Positions 22,795 to 33,670 are shown, counted from the first letter of the stretch. The stretch is 64,000 nt of DNA from Perognathus longimembris pacificus (GCF_023159225.1 NC_063174.1:36987691-37051690); one strand, 5' to 3'. Notes: generated by a model not told the origin, from the letters alone. Made by a program: numbers and translations.

Positions 22795-22995
22795 AGTATG
22801 TTAGCTCATACCTGTAATCCTAGCTATTTGGGAGGTAAGGATTAAGGGAACACAGTTTGAAACCAGCTGAGGTATAATGATTCATGCTACCACATGGCCT
22901 CAGATATGAGGGAGGCCATAGGTAGGAGGATCAAAACTTGAGGCTGGCCCCTAGCAAGCTTAAGACCTAGATTTCAAACCCCAGTACCATCAAAA
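22795..22995 (+). mobile_element. Degenerate B1-type SINE with trailing ID-like end
   Basis: CTCATACCTGTAATCCTAGC head, then diverged sequence ending GATTTCAAACCCCAGTACC. Confidence 0.55.
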
Positions 22996-23049
22996 GCACA
23001 AATAGATAAATAAATAATAGAGTAAGCATGTCAAAAAATACATTGTGGA

Positions 23050-23262
23050 GGGCTAGGGATATGGCCTAGTGGCAAGAGTGCTTGCCTTGTATACATGAAG
23101 CCCTGGGTTCAATTCTCCAGCACCACATATACAAAAAATGACCAGAAGTGGCGCTATGGCTCAAATGGCAGAGTGCTAGCCTTGAGCAAAAAGAAGCCAG
23201 GGACAGTGCTCAGGCCCTGAGTAAGGCCCAGGACTGGCCAAAAAAAAAAAAAAAAAACCCAC
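23050..23262 (+). mobile_element. IDL-Geo SINE
   Basis: Full copy (GGCCTAGTGGCAAGAGTGCTTG; GTGGCGCTATGGCTCAAATGG) with 18 A residues. A short ACATTG repeat flanks it. Confidence 0.92.
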
Positions 23263-23859
23263 ATTGCAGAAACACACCAAGATATCAGAGTTTAAGCATG
23301 TAGTAATTCATGAACAAAGAAGCTGAAAAGCATAGAACAGGAATGAAGAAGCAACACAAAGAAACTATTGCCATGGTAAACGTAATTGCCCTATTTGTCC
23401 ATCCTGTGGGAAGTGAGAGCCAAAACAACTATGCCTAGCTGACCATTTGTTGAACTTATGTTTCATGGTCTTTTAAATTATTATATTATTCTTCTGTGGT
23501 GCTAGGATTGAAGTTAAGGCCTTGTGCTCTACCATTTAAACCCTTTTTACTTTTGTTATTTTTCAGATAAGTTCTGTCTGTGCTGTTTGCACAGGGCAGA
23601 TGAGGACTTCTCTGGCATAGTTTGGGAGTCTAGACAAGAGCCACTGCATTCAGCCTTTCTTTTCTTTTGTGTTCTGAGTTGGGTTTTGGGTTTTGATTTG
23701 TGCACATAAGAACTCTCAGCATCAGAGCCACCTCTGGCTAATGTCTCCTATTTAATTAACAGTATCCCATAGAAAATCTTGAGATCAACCAAGGTAAATA
23801 CAACAGTGTTGAGGAGGTACATAGCCCTACAATAATATGTAAGTGAGGATAGGGTGTGT
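23263..23859. other. Unique sequence with an antisense ID fragment
   Basis: Bases about 23490-23545 look like an antisense ID remnant (TGGTGCTAGGATTGAAGTTAAGG). The rest is unassigned. Confidence 0.4.
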
Positions 23860-24100
23860 GATGGGGAAATTTATTTTATTTATTTATTTTTTTTTTTGCC
23901 AGTCTCGGGCTTAAATGGGCCTGGGGACTGTCCCTGAGCTTCTTTTGCTCAAGGCTAGTACTCTACCACTTGAGTGACAGCACTACTCCAGCTTTTTCTG
24001 TTTAGGTGGTACTGAAGAATTGAACCCAGAGCTTCATGCATGCTAGGCAAGCACTCTACCACTAAGCCACATTTCCAGCCTGAGGGATGGGGAAATTTAT
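23860..24100 (-). mobile_element. IDL-Geo SINE, antisense, with perfect TSD
   Basis: Antisense copy flanked by perfect 15-bp duplications GATGGGGAAATTTAT at 23860-23874 and 24086-24100. Confidence 0.95.
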
Positions 24101-25124
24101 ATGTCACTTTGGCACAGTTTTGGTACATATGTTTGGGCAAATACTAGTTTGGATGCTTTGTAAGGTGTGTGCGTGCGTGCGTGCATGTGTTTAATGTGTG
24201 ATTAATATTCACAGTTAGTGGGTTATCTAATAAATTATCTTCCATAACATGGCTGGGCCTCATCCTATCAGTTAAAAAGTGAAGACTTTTGTGTCAGATC
24301 AGAAGAAATTCTGCCTCAGGACTGTGAAAGAGAAACCTTGTCTGAGTTTCCAGCCTCTTGTCCTGGCTTTTGAACTCAAGACCGCAATTTTAGGTTTTGA
24401 GGGCGCAGCCCTGAGTTCACTCCCCAGCACTACAAAATACCAAATAACAAAAACTCTTCAACTTCAACTCCCACTTGGATTTTCAGTCTGCTGGCCTGCC
24501 CTATAGACTTGCAACTTGCCAGCACTCATAACCATTCAAGCCATTTCTGTGTCTTTTAGGCATCCAGGCAGTGAGTTGAAAGGTTGAGTTGAAAGATTGA
24601 GAGAGCAGCTAGTTAGAAAGAATGGTTCAGGTGAGATTCCAAGACTGAGGACAGACCATAATGACTTTTGAAGGAATTCGGGGGCTTTTCCTAAGTCTGG
24701 TGGGGCTTTTGGTGGGGGATTCCACAGTTCCAAGCCAGAAGCTCTGGGGCTCAGTGGTTACCCAGGTCTCCTTGCCACAGAGCTGTGCCGTATTCCCACC
24801 CCAGTTTGTTATTTTTAGATCTGGCATACATTCTGGTTCTTTAGACTGTAACACTCAGATTTCACTTTTAGGGGACTCTCTCCCTCTCTCCCTCCCTCCC
24901 TCCCCCTCCGTCTCTCTCTCTGTCTCTCTCCCACTTTAGTGGGGTTGTCATTGCAGATCTCTTCCTGGGGACTCCAAGTTCTGAGCAGAGAACGAAACCA
25001 GAGTCAGGCTGGGGTCTTCTGGCCTGGGCAGGGGTGGGATGGGGGTCCAGTGCCTGCCATGGAGGGCAATGTGCCGCCCCTCCCCCTTGGACAAGTCTTG
25101 CCTTTTATTCTTTCTTTTCTTGCA
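24101..25124. other. Unique sequence with CT-rich repeat
   Basis: Unique except for a short GTGCGTGC run at 24166-24185 and a CTCC/CTCT-rich tract at 24878-24930. Confidence 0.4.
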
Positions 25125-25735
25125 GTGGTTTGCATATGGTTGGTCCTGACCAAAATTCATGCAGAAGCCTGGTCCCCAGTGCTGAGAGGTATGGCTTTGG
25201 AGAAAGCATTGAGTTATGAAGGGTCCTCTTTCATGAGTGGATGTGTTCTTTTCCTTGCAGGAATGAGTTCTCACTCTCATAGGACTACATTGGTTACCCT
25301 GAGAGCAGGTGGTTATGGGGTAGGGGGGAGCCTAGCCCCTCCTCTCTCGTATACATCTTTCCTCCATTTATGCTTCCCACCAGGAGTTGACCCAGCCAAG
25401 ATCATCCCAGAACTGTGAGGTAAATGTACTGCTTGTCCCTCCCTCCCTTCCTCCTTTCCTTTCTTTCTTCTGTGTGCCAGTCCTGGGGCTTAAACTCAGG
25501 GCTTCATCACTGTTCCTGAGTTTCTTTTGCTACTGCTCTACCACATGAGCCACAGAGCTACTTCTGGCTTTTTCTGAGTGATTTATTGGAGATAAGAATC
25601 CTGTGGCCTTTCCTGCCTGGGCTGGCTTTGAACCGCGATCCTCAGATCTCAGCCTCCTGAGTAACTATGATTATAGTCATGAGCTACCAGTGCCCAGCAT
25701 GGGCATTTTGTTATAGTAACAGAAAATAGACCAAG
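25125..25735 (+). mobile_element. MaLR (ORR1/MT/MLT1-type) LTR interrupted by a SINE
   Basis: TGGTCCTGACCAAAATTCATG, AAGCCTGGTCCCCAGTG, GAATGAGTTCTCACTCTCAT and GAGAGCAGGTGGTTATGG follow the rodent MaLR LTR pattern. The 3' end (CATTTTGTTATAGTAACAG...) resumes at about 25703 after an inserted SINE. A 159-codon open frame spanning it is accidental. Confidence 0.7.
25434..25700 (-). mobile_element. B1-Geo SINE, antisense, inside the MaLR LTR
   Basis: Antisense Geo (TGGGGCTTAAACTCAGGGCT...) and B1 head (CAGCCTCCTGAGTAACTATG). The CCTCCCTTCC/TTTCTTTC stretch at 25438-25470 is its tail. Confidence 0.85.
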
Positions 25736-25814
25736 ACAATCTCTATTACATATTAATATCTATTTCTGTTTAATCCCTAGGTTGAGGCTGTGTTCACTGT
25801 GGTTTAAGAAGTAC

Positions 25815-26047
25815 TGAGTGAGGGCCGGGGATGTGGCTCAGTGGTAGAGTGTTTTGTCTAGCATACATGAAGCCCTGGGTTCAATTCCTCAGTACCTCAA
25901 TACCACATAATCAGAAAAAGCTGGAAGTGGTGCTGTGGCTCAAGCAGTAGAGTACTAGCCTTGAGCAAAAAGAAGCTCCAGGACAGTGCCCAGGCCCTGA
26001 GTTCAAGCCCCAGGACTGGCAAAAAAAAAAAAAAAAAAGTGAGTGAG
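25815..26047 (+). mobile_element. IDL-Geo SINE with TSD
   Basis: ID head and Geo module with 18 A residues. TGAGTGAG duplications lie at 25815-25822 and 26040-26047. Confidence 0.93.
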
Positions 26048-26627
26048 AGGAAGGCAGTGTTTCTGTGGAAGTGGAGCCTTTCAGGTGACCACCAGGCTGG
26101 GCCAGGGCCAGGCCCACTTGCTGCAGGACCGATCTCACTCTCTCCCATTGAAGCCCTGGGCTCCAAGCACACGGCCCTTCCACAAGACGGCAGCCTGAGA
26201 TGGGGACAGAGTAGACCAAGAACTCCCATGGACAGCTGAATTTCATCAGCTATGATACTCACTAATATAATACTAATTAACATAATGCTAATAACAGTTC
26301 ACGGATGAAAGGTCCCACTCCATGGGGCCAGTGAGAGGGAAGTACTTTCTCCTCTCCCACCTTAGAGAGAAAACATAGCATTTCCCCAAGGACAGCTGAC
26401 AGGAGGTCAGAAAGTGCCAGAAAGACTTCAATATCAAAAGGCATCCTTTGTAGTTGGTCATGGTCCCCCTCCCACCAAGTTCCTTTGATTTTTTGGCTGC
26501 TCCTATCCCTCACTAGGGACCCAGCCCCCACCCTGCAGTCATTGTGTTCATAGGCCTTACGGACCAGGGCAGACAGCTGCTTCCAGAGTGACAGGCTGGC
26601 ACAGTAAAGCACATAAAAACCACTTAG
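26048..26627. other. Unique sequence
   Basis: No repeat or exon recognised. Confidence 0.4.
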
Positions 26628-26864
26628 GCCAGGCACCGTGACTCACACCTGTAATCCTAGCTACTCAGGAGGCTGAGATCTGGGGAATCGAAGTTCGAAG
26701 CCAGCCCAGGCAGAGAAGTCTGTGAGACTCTTATCTCCAAGTAACCACCAGAAAACTGGAAGTGGCACTGTGGCTCAAAGTGGTAGAGCACTAGCCTTGA
26801 GCAAAAAGAGCTCAGAGACAGAGCCCAGGCCTTGAGTTCAAGCCCTACGACTGATCACAAAGAG

Positions 26865-26933
<69 letters not shown>

Positions 26934-26939
26934 AAGAAA

Positions 26940-26991
<52 letters not shown>

Positions 26992-27142
26992 GAAGGAAGG
27001 AAGGAAGGAAGGAAGGAAGGAAGGAAGGAAGGAAGGAAGGAAGGAAGGAAGGAAGGAAGGGCCACTCTGCTCCTAGGCCTTAAGTTCAAGCCTCAAGATC
27101 AACAAACACACACACACACACACACACACAAAACAAACAACA
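26628..27142 (+). mobile_element. B1-Geo SINE with long GA/GAAA/GGAA microsatellite
   Basis: Composite SINE body at 26628-26860, then (GA)n 26868-26930, (GAAA)n 26930-26990 and (GGAA)n 26989-27060. A second Geo 3' end (GGCCTTAAGTTCAAGCCTCAAG) and a (CA)n/(CAA)n tail follow at 27070-27150. The lysine/arginine/glutamate and serine/leucine-rich open frames here are repeat artefacts. Confidence 0.9.
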
Positions 27143-27194
27143 ACAACAACAAGCCTACTTAGCTGAGACTACAGGGGCAGGCACCAGTGGGAAC

Positions 27195-27646
27195 TGTTAC
27201 AGGGCTAGAAATGTTACGGGGTTCGAGGGCGGGATTCCCCGTCCCTCCAAGAGTCCACCACTCAGAGACAGTCTCAAGCAAAAAGATGGATTTATTGGGG
27301 AAACAAAAAGCAAACTGACCAGCCAGGGATGCAGCACAGACTTGGGAGCTGAAACTACAACAGTGAAAAGCCGGCTGACCGGCCAGTGACACAGTGTAGA
27401 CTCGGGAGCTGCCACCGTGACCCCAAGCAGTCCTCGGATTAGGGCTTATAAAGGTAAAAGCATAACACAGATGTAGGGGGTTGACGCAGGGGGTAGAGCA
27501 AATAACAAGTTAAGCAAGCCATTTACAGAAGCAGAATTTTGGGGTCAGGTTGACCTAATAATCAAGATGGAATCAGCTCTATTCCCCCCAACATTTCCTA
27601 CCATGTTTCCCCAATCAAGATTTAGTCAGCTCTGCTCCCTGCAACA
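27195..27646 (-). mobile_element. Solo LTR of a class I-type endogenous retrovirus, antisense
   Basis: A 452-bp element with near-perfect terminal inverted repeats (TGTTACAGGG at 27195, CCCTGCAACA ending at 27646) and near-identical 5-bp flanks (GGAAC / GGAAT). Read on the minus strand it has, in order, a U3-like region, a TATA-like TTTATAAGCC (27443-27452), an AATAAA signal (27291-27296) and a terminal AACA. This is a full LTR layout, with no internal retroviral genes on either side. Class I (gammaretrovirus-like) is inferred from the layout and the 4-5 bp duplication size. Confidence 0.8.
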
Positions 27647-27744
27647 GGAATTGCATGGAAATCAGGTGTGCTTGGCACTCTTTTTTGTGTCCAGGTAGTG
27701 TCTGGTATAGGGCTACCCAGAGCATAGACATTGAAAACTTGGGA

Positions 27745-27825
27745 CTGGAGGCATAGCCAAGTGATACAAGAGTGCCCCCTCAAGAGTGGGAGGTTCTGAG
27801 TTCAAGTCCCAGTACTAGCACCAAA
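27745..27825 (+). mobile_element. ID-type SINE monomer
   Basis: CATAGCCAAGTGATACAAGAG and GAGTTCAAGTCCCAGTACTAG: ID-like A- and B-box regions without Geo. Confidence 0.65.
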
Positions 27826-27830
27826 AAGAA

Positions 27831-28387
27831 AACTTGGAGCTCAGTCCCTCTTCTCAGGGACCTGTAAATAGAGCTGCGAAGGATCTGCCCCCACGTTCTG
27901 ACTCCGCGGTTCAGACGCGGGTCCCTGGAGATGGTTACCAGGATGCCAGGCTGTAACTAGGTGCTCCCTCCACCAAGGAGAGTTTGTCTCCTCTGCAGGC
28001 CTGCAAGGGACAAGTGGGCCAGCAAGCATCCTCTGCTGTGCCCTGTTGGGTTTCTGGGGAGTGTGGCTCATTGCCAGAGGGGCTCACCCCCACCAGGACA
28101 CATCATCCGTGGGAAGACAGTCGAGTCTTCCTCCAGCTCTGTCCCACACTATGATCACAACCCTGCACACCCAGGCACACACACCCTCTCACACATTCAG
28201 ACACACACTTGCACATTCCAACCCACTCCCACATGTGCACCACCCTCCACACACACACACACACACACACACCCCTCACTCACCCACGCATACATGCTCA
28301 TGTACATCCTCAAGAACACATAAATCTCAGTATGCCTTATATAAAGTCATTTTAAGTTGATGACACACATTTAAAGTTTTGGTTTGG
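27831..28387. other. Unique sequence with CA-rich repeat
   Basis: Interrupted (CA)n at about 28175-28275. The rest is unassigned. Open frames are threonine/histidine-rich artefacts of the repeat. Confidence 0.5.
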
Positions 28388-28592
28388 TGCCAGTCCTGGG
28401 CTTGAACTCAAGGCCTACACACTGTCCCTTCTACTCTACTACTTAAGCCACAGCTCCTGGCTTTTTTGGTGGTTAATTGGAGACAAGAGTCACATGTACT
28501 CTTCCTGCCCTGGCTGGCTTCGAACCACAATCCTTAGATCTCAACTTCCTTAGTGGCTAGGATGACAGGCATGACTCACTAGCACCCAGTTA
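28388..28592 (-). mobile_element. B1-Geo SINE, antisense
   Basis: Antisense Geo with a deletion near the A-box side (CACACTGTCCCTTCTACTCTAC), GGTGGTTAATTGGAGACAAG linker, and B1 head. Confidence 0.85.
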
Positions 28593-28704
28593 CAAGTTGC
28601 AATAGGGATTTATCTTAATATTTAATGGAGAAAATGATAAACCTATCCAACTAGGAACTCCATAGCAATGATTGTTTAGGATAAGGCTGAAGTAGGAAGA
28701 AGAG

Positions 28705-28975
28705 AGTTGAAGGAACTGGGCCCCCATGCCTCATGCCTATAATCCTAACTACTCAGGAGGCTGAGATCTAAGGACCACAGTTCAAAGCCAGTCTGAGCAG
28801 AAAAGTCCCTATGACACTCTTATCTCCAATTAACCACTCAAAAACCAGAAGTGGGGCTGTGGCTCAAAGTAGTAGAGCACTAGCTTTGAGAAAAAATAGC
28901 TCAAGGACAATGCTCAGGCCCTGAGTTCTAGCTCCATGACCAACAAAAAGAAAAAGAAAAAAGAAAGTTGAAGGA
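28705..28975 (+). mobile_element. B1-Geo SINE with perfect TSD
   Basis: Composite SINE flanked by AGTTGAAGGA at 28705-28714 and 28966-28975, with an AAAAG-rich tail. Confidence 0.93.
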
Positions 28976-29924
28976 GTGAATTACATTAAGTTGGTTAAAT
29001 CATGGCAAAATTTGCATTTCTATATACAATTTAAGATCACTTTGCCCCAATAAGATTCTGATTAGGTTTTACTGTAAATGTACAGTATTGAATCTGAGGA
29101 ACATTAGCATATCTACAAGACTGGCAAAGTGTCATTGTTCCCAATTTGCTGAAGAGAAAATTGAGGCTCCAAATGGTTAAATAAGAAACTCGCCACTGTC
29201 ATTAACTCTCACATGGAAACTGATGGACCTCTAAGACAGAGGTGGAAGCTAAATAGTTTTTTTACTATATAGCCTTTTATTCCTTCTAGAATTTTAAACA
29301 TGTGCATAAATTAACTCTTACAATAAACATTAAGTAACTTCTTTAATGAGGTCAAGGTCACAGGGCCAATAAGGTATGGACCTGGGATTTCAGCGCTAAT
29401 CTTTGGGGTCTAGAACCACATCTTCACCATGCTTTCCCAGCCATAGAAACCAGGAAATTCGGATCAAATGTAAGGCATTTTTTTGTATCATTAACAGTGG
29501 CACTAGAGAAAGAGCTTTTCAGGAAGGTTTACCGGGAATTGGCTTTATCTAATTGATGGTGACATGTAGCACAGACGAAAGGAGAGGGACCGCAGGCTTG
29601 GGCACAGTAGAGAGCAGCTTCTCTTCAGTGCAGTGAGGACCAAGGCAATTAAATGTGTCCACAAGGGAATATGACTGACAGCTAAACCTGTGGAGGAGGA
29701 CTGTCAGTAGCCAACCTGCCATAGTCACAAAACCTAGCTCCCCCTCTCTCCTACCAACCTATTAATCCTGGTAAGAAAGCTGGGCCTACAGCCATTCACA
29801 CAAGCATGCTCTCATTCTCCATAAGCTTCCTAGTTGGAAGCCAGAGTCATTATGACCATCCCCCCGCCTCCCCCAGCCCCACCCGTTTCCCCTTCTCAGA
29901 TCCTGCCCTAATGTAGTCACAAGG
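28976..29924. other. Unique sequence with MIR remnants
   Basis: Bases about 29125-29210 (TTGCTGAAGAGAAAATTGAGG) and 29340-29440 (GTCAAGGTCACAGGGCCAATAAGG) resemble MIR. The remainder shows no feature. Confidence 0.5.
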
Positions 29925-29998
29925 GCTGGAGATATGGCTCAAGTGATAGTCTCCTGCCTAGCAAGCAAAAGGTCCTGGAGTTCAAATCTAAAACAAAT
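29925..29998 (+). mobile_element. ID-type SINE monomer
   Basis: GGGCTGGAGATATGGCTCAAG and CCTAGCAAGCAAAAGGTCCTGG are close to the ID consensus. Confidence 0.75.
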
Positions 29999-30434
29999 TT
30001 GCCAAACACAAACCACAAAAATGTAAAATGTAAGTCACATAATATCATTGCTTTCCCCAAAATGTTCCAATGGTTCTCTCTCATTCAGAGCAAAACCCCA
30101 AATCCTTCCTGTAGCCAGTAAGACTCAGAATAACCAGGGAAGTGACTCTTTCCATTTCAGCTTCCATCACTTCCCTTTCTCAATAACAGCTATGTAGGCA
30201 TCCTTACACTTCCATCAATATGGATGTACTCTTGCCTCAGGGCCTTTGAGCCCTCTGCCTGGAATACTCTCACCCCAGAGACAGGTAACACACCATATAT
30301 TTCATTTTAATGTTTATTCTCTGAAGATGGAAATCCTGCAGAAAAAGATCAGAACAGTAGGAGCTCTCCAAAATGAGTGATGGAAACTCAGTGACCTGGA
30401 AAAAGTACAGAGATCTGGCATACATGTAACTAAA
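29999..30434. other. Unique sequence
   Basis: No feature recognised. Confidence 0.35.
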
Positions 30435-30660
30435 GCCCAGGCTGGCTCCAAACTATGATTCTCAGATCTCAGCTTCAAAAGTACCTGGAATTACAGCTAT
30501 GAGCCAAGACTTTCACTTATCTTTTATACCTTTGGCCATTTTTAAGGTTTTCTTTTTACCGGTTTTCCCTTCTTTTTTTTGGTTCTGGGGAATTTGAACA
30601 CAGAATGCTGTGCTTGCTCAGCTGGTATGTTACTGCTAAGCCATGCCTTCAGTATTATTA
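30435..30660 (-). mobile_element. Antisense B1 and ID fragments
   Basis: B1 part at 30435-30512 (GATCTCAGCTTCAAAAGTACC) and an ID part at 30573-30655 (TTCTGGGGAATTTGAACACAG). The plus-strand order shows these are two separate antisense fragments, not one B1-ID dimer. Confidence 0.6.
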
Positions 30661-30903
30661 CTAATTTTTTTTATTAAATTAAAAAATATATGCTTTGTCT
30701 CTTTTTTCCTCAAGAATTGAAGGACTTCATTGCTTGTAGACCAACACTGGGAGAATTGTTAAAAGGAAGTTCCTCACCAGATGGATACTTGGATTTAATT
30801 AAAAGAAGAAAGAGCATGTGAAATGTTAAAAATATGGTAAATGTAACCTACATTTTTCCATATCTTTAAAAATTTCTCGCTGCAAATAAAAATAATAGCA
30901 ACA

Positions 30904-31125
30904 AGCTAGGCATTGGTAGCTCATGCCTCTAATCCTGGCTACTCAGGCAAATGAGATCTGAGGATCATGGTTCTGAGCTAGCCTGGGTAGACAAATCCAA
31001 GAGACTCATGTCCAATTAACCAGAAAAAAGCCAGAAGTGGAGGTGTGGTCTAAGTGGAAGAACACCTTGATGATAGGGCCCAGAGCATGAGGCCACAAGT
31101 TCAAAAAACAAAGCAAAACAAAGTA
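30904..31125 (+). mobile_element. B1-Geo SINE (diverged)
   Basis: B1 head (CTCATGCCTCTAATCCTGGC), TCCAATTAACCAGAAAAAAG linker and a decayed Geo module. Confidence 0.8.
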
Positions 31126-31239
31126 AGAAGAAACATGTTGTGATTGAAAGCATTTATAGAATGTAGATGGGGAGAAAAATGAAGGTATGTACTTTTAAAG
31201 TTCTTATACTCCACAGAAGTTAGTATAAAATTAATTGAA

Positions 31240-31482
31240 AGCCAGGCACCACTAGCTCATACCTATAATCCTAGTTACTCAGGAGGATGTGATTTGAGGA
31301 TTGAGGTTCAAAGCCAGCCCTGGCAGAAACATCCTGATGAGGCTCTTATCTCCAATAAACCACTCAAGAACCAGAAGTGGCACTGTGGCTCAAGTGGTAG
31401 AGCACTAGCCTTGAGCACAAAGAGGCTCAGGGACAGCACCCAGGCCCTGAGTTCAAACCCCACAACTGACAAAAAAAACAAA
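31240..31482 (+). mobile_element. B1-Geo SINE
   Basis: Near-consensus composite: CATACCTATAATCCTAGTTAC, CCAATAAACCACTCAAGAACC, GTGGCTCAAGTGGTAGAGCAC and GAGTTCAAACCCC. Confidence 0.92.
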
Positions 31483-31519
31483 ACCTTATGCATAAATGTT
31501 CACAGCCAAATTATGTATA

Positions 31520-32490
31520 AAAGGCAAAAATAGAAATGATTCGTTTTTATCAACTGGTGAATGGAAAATACACAGCATATTCATATAGTGGAATATTAGT
31601 TGGCAATAAAAGGAATGAAGTATTGATATATAATACATATGGATGAGCCTTGAAAAGATTATGCTCAGTGAAGCAAAACAGACACAAAAGGCCATATATT
31701 ATATTATTTTTACTCATATAATGTAGGGGATGGCTATACCTCTAAGACCTGGGACTGTTGGCTGCTAGCCACTCCCACCTTCTCCCCGGGTCTGGAACCA
31801 GCCCTGCCCCTCATCTGCGAGCACATGTCTCCTAATGGCACCAGCCTGAGCCGGACGGGTCCTTGGGGGACTGTGGTCTCCGCCTCTGTGGGAAGTTCCG
31901 TGACATCACCGTGATGGACAGTTCATTAGCCAATCGTTAATACCCAGTTAGTCCCTCCTCTTCCTCCCTCCTCATTACTGTTATATAAACCCCTCCCCTG
32001 AATAAAACTTTTGGAAGCCAGTAGTCCATCAGATGGCTCCCCGAAATCTCCGTGTCCAGCGTCTGCTCTTAAACGTAAGGGGGGCTGGGACGGGTGGTTT
32101 CAGCAACCCTACTTCTTCTCAGCTTATCCCCAACCGGGACACACTCTGCCCTCCCGCCGGCGGAAATAACACACAGAGCCGAGTGTCCCCCACAATTAAA
32201 GGCTTGGCATCTCCCCAAAGGAGACGTAGAAATTTAGCCCGACAATATAAAATGTCTAGAATAGGCTAATCTATACGAACAGAAAGTCGAATGGTGGGTA
32301 ACAGAGAATTGGATAGGTATGAAGTTTCTTTCTGGAATGATGGAAATGTTCTAGAACTGGATCATGGTGAGGATTGCACAATGTTGTAATTTAGTGAGTT
32401 TAGTAAAAACTTCTGAACTGTTAAACTTTAAAATGGTTAGAGTGAATTTTAATGTTATGTAAAATTTATATCAAAAGTGTTTAAAGTAAA
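31520..32490 (+). mobile_element. Ancient L1M 3' end, split by an LTR
   Basis: Bases 31520-31721 (TATAGTGGAATATTAGTTGGC, GAGCCTTGAAAAGATTATGCTC) are the end of ORF2. Bases 32245-32490 (ATGTCTAGAATAGGCTAATC, TGGAAATGTTCTAGAACTGG, GAACTGTTAAACTTTAAAATGG) are the classical L1M 3' UTR. Both parts join cleanly when the intervening LTR is removed. Confidence 0.88.
31722..32244 (+). mobile_element. Complete solo LTR of a class II-type endogenous retrovirus
   Basis: A 523-bp LTR with TGT...ACA ends, flanked by perfect 6-bp duplications ATATAA (31716-31721 and 32245-32250). It carries a TATA box TATATAAA at 31982-31989 and an AATAAA at 32001-32006, only about 12 bases further on. Six-base duplications and a poly(A) signal packed next to the TATA box fit class II (beta-retrovirus/IAP-like) LTRs. 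No internal region remains, so it arose by LTR-LTR recombination. CpG content is fairly high, which suggests a moderate age. Confidence 0.88.
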
Positions 32491-32927
32491 TTGGATTAAA
32501 AAAAAATCTTCCCACAAAGAAAAGTCCAGGCCCAGATGGCATCAGTGGGAAATCCCACCTAAATTTAAGAAAGAATAGCATCAATTCTACACAAACTCCT
32601 ACAGAAAATGAAGGGGAAAAATGACACTTTTCAGCTCACTTTTGAGGCCAGCACTACCCAGATACCCACATCAGACAACAGATTTGATTATAAGATTACA
32701 AGAAAAGAAATAAATTCCTAATGAATGTAGATGCATAGATACTTAACAACATTTTAGCAAATCAAATCTAGCAATCAGAGAGAAAGGGAAATGAGGTATG
32801 ACCAAATCAGGTTTACCCCAGGAATGAAAGGTTTGTTTACCATGAGAAAACCAATCAATGTAATTTACCATACTAACACAATATTTTTTTAAAAAAAAGA
32901 CCTATATGATCATCTTGTTAGAGTTAT

Positions 32928-33161
32928 AAAAAATAGGACTCCAGGGCTGGGGATATGGCCTAGTGGCAAGAGTGCCTGCCTCAGATACACGAGGCCCTAG
33001 GTTCGATTCCCCAGCACCACATATACAGAAAACCGCCAGAAGCGGTGCTGTGGCTCAAGCGGCAGAGTGCTAGCCTTGAGCAAGAAGAAGCCAGGGACAG
33101 TGCTCAGGCCCTGAGTCCAAGGCCCAGGACTGGCAAAAAAAAAAAAAAAAATAGGACTCCA
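32928..33161 (+). mobile_element. Young IDL-Geo SINE with TSD
   Basis: Belongs to the group with GAGTGCCTGCCT, ACACGAGGCCCTAGGTTCGA and CCAGAAGCGG. Duplications AAAAATAGGACTCCA lie at 32929-32943 and 33147-33161. The A tail merges with the right copy. Confidence 0.95.
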
Positions 33162-33185
33162 AAATCTACTCAGCAAACTGAAAAT

Positions 33186-33394
33186 AGAAGGGAAATTTCT
33201 TTTTAAAATATTTTTATTGTTATTATAAAGGTGATGTACAGAGAAGTTACAGTTTCAGAAGTCAGGTAATAAGTTCATTTCTTTTTGGACAGTGTCACCC
33301 CTTCCTTCCTGCTCTCCCAGTTTTTCCCTACCACACGTTGTATAGCTCATTTTCCACATAGTGTCTAGCGAGTACCACAGAAGGGAAATTTCTT
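33186..33394 (-). mobile_element. Short L1 3' end, antisense, with perfect 16-bp TSD
   Basis: About 177 bases of L1 3' UTR in reverse (complement of CTGTACATCACCTTTATAAT), bounded by perfect AGAAGGGAAATTTCTT repeats at 33186-33201 and 33379-33394. Confidence 0.95.
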
Positions 33395-33559
33395 AACTTA
33401 ATGAAGGATATTCTACATCATAATAATGTCTCTTCCCCCTTCAAGATTACGGAAAGAGCAAAAATGGCTGCCTAGATGACTTTACTGTATTTTATTAGCT
33501 GTCCTAAACAGAACAAAAGGCATATAATAGAAATGAAAAGCATACATATAGAAAAGGAA

Positions 33560-33670
33560 GACAGGTACACACCTGTCGTTCTTGCAATGGGGAGACTGAG
33601 GCAAGAGGAGCATGAATTTGAGACTAACCTGGGCTATAGCAAGACTTTGTCTCAAGAACAAACAAAAAAT
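33560..33670 (+). mobile_element. B1 monomer
   Basis: CACACCTGTCGTTCTTGCAAT through GACTTTGTCTCAAGAACAAAC. Confidence 0.65.

Noticed and set aside
24939..25418. 159-codon open frame on the plus strand
   Set aside because: It overlaps a MaLR LTR and shows no protein similarity.
26832..27089. Arg/Glu/Lys-rich and Ser/Leu-rich open frames
   Set aside because: Pure translation of the GA, GAAA and GGAA microsatellites.
31722..32244. Remains of retroviral genes near the LTRs
   Set aside because: No gag, pol or env-like frame adjoins either LTR. Both are solo.
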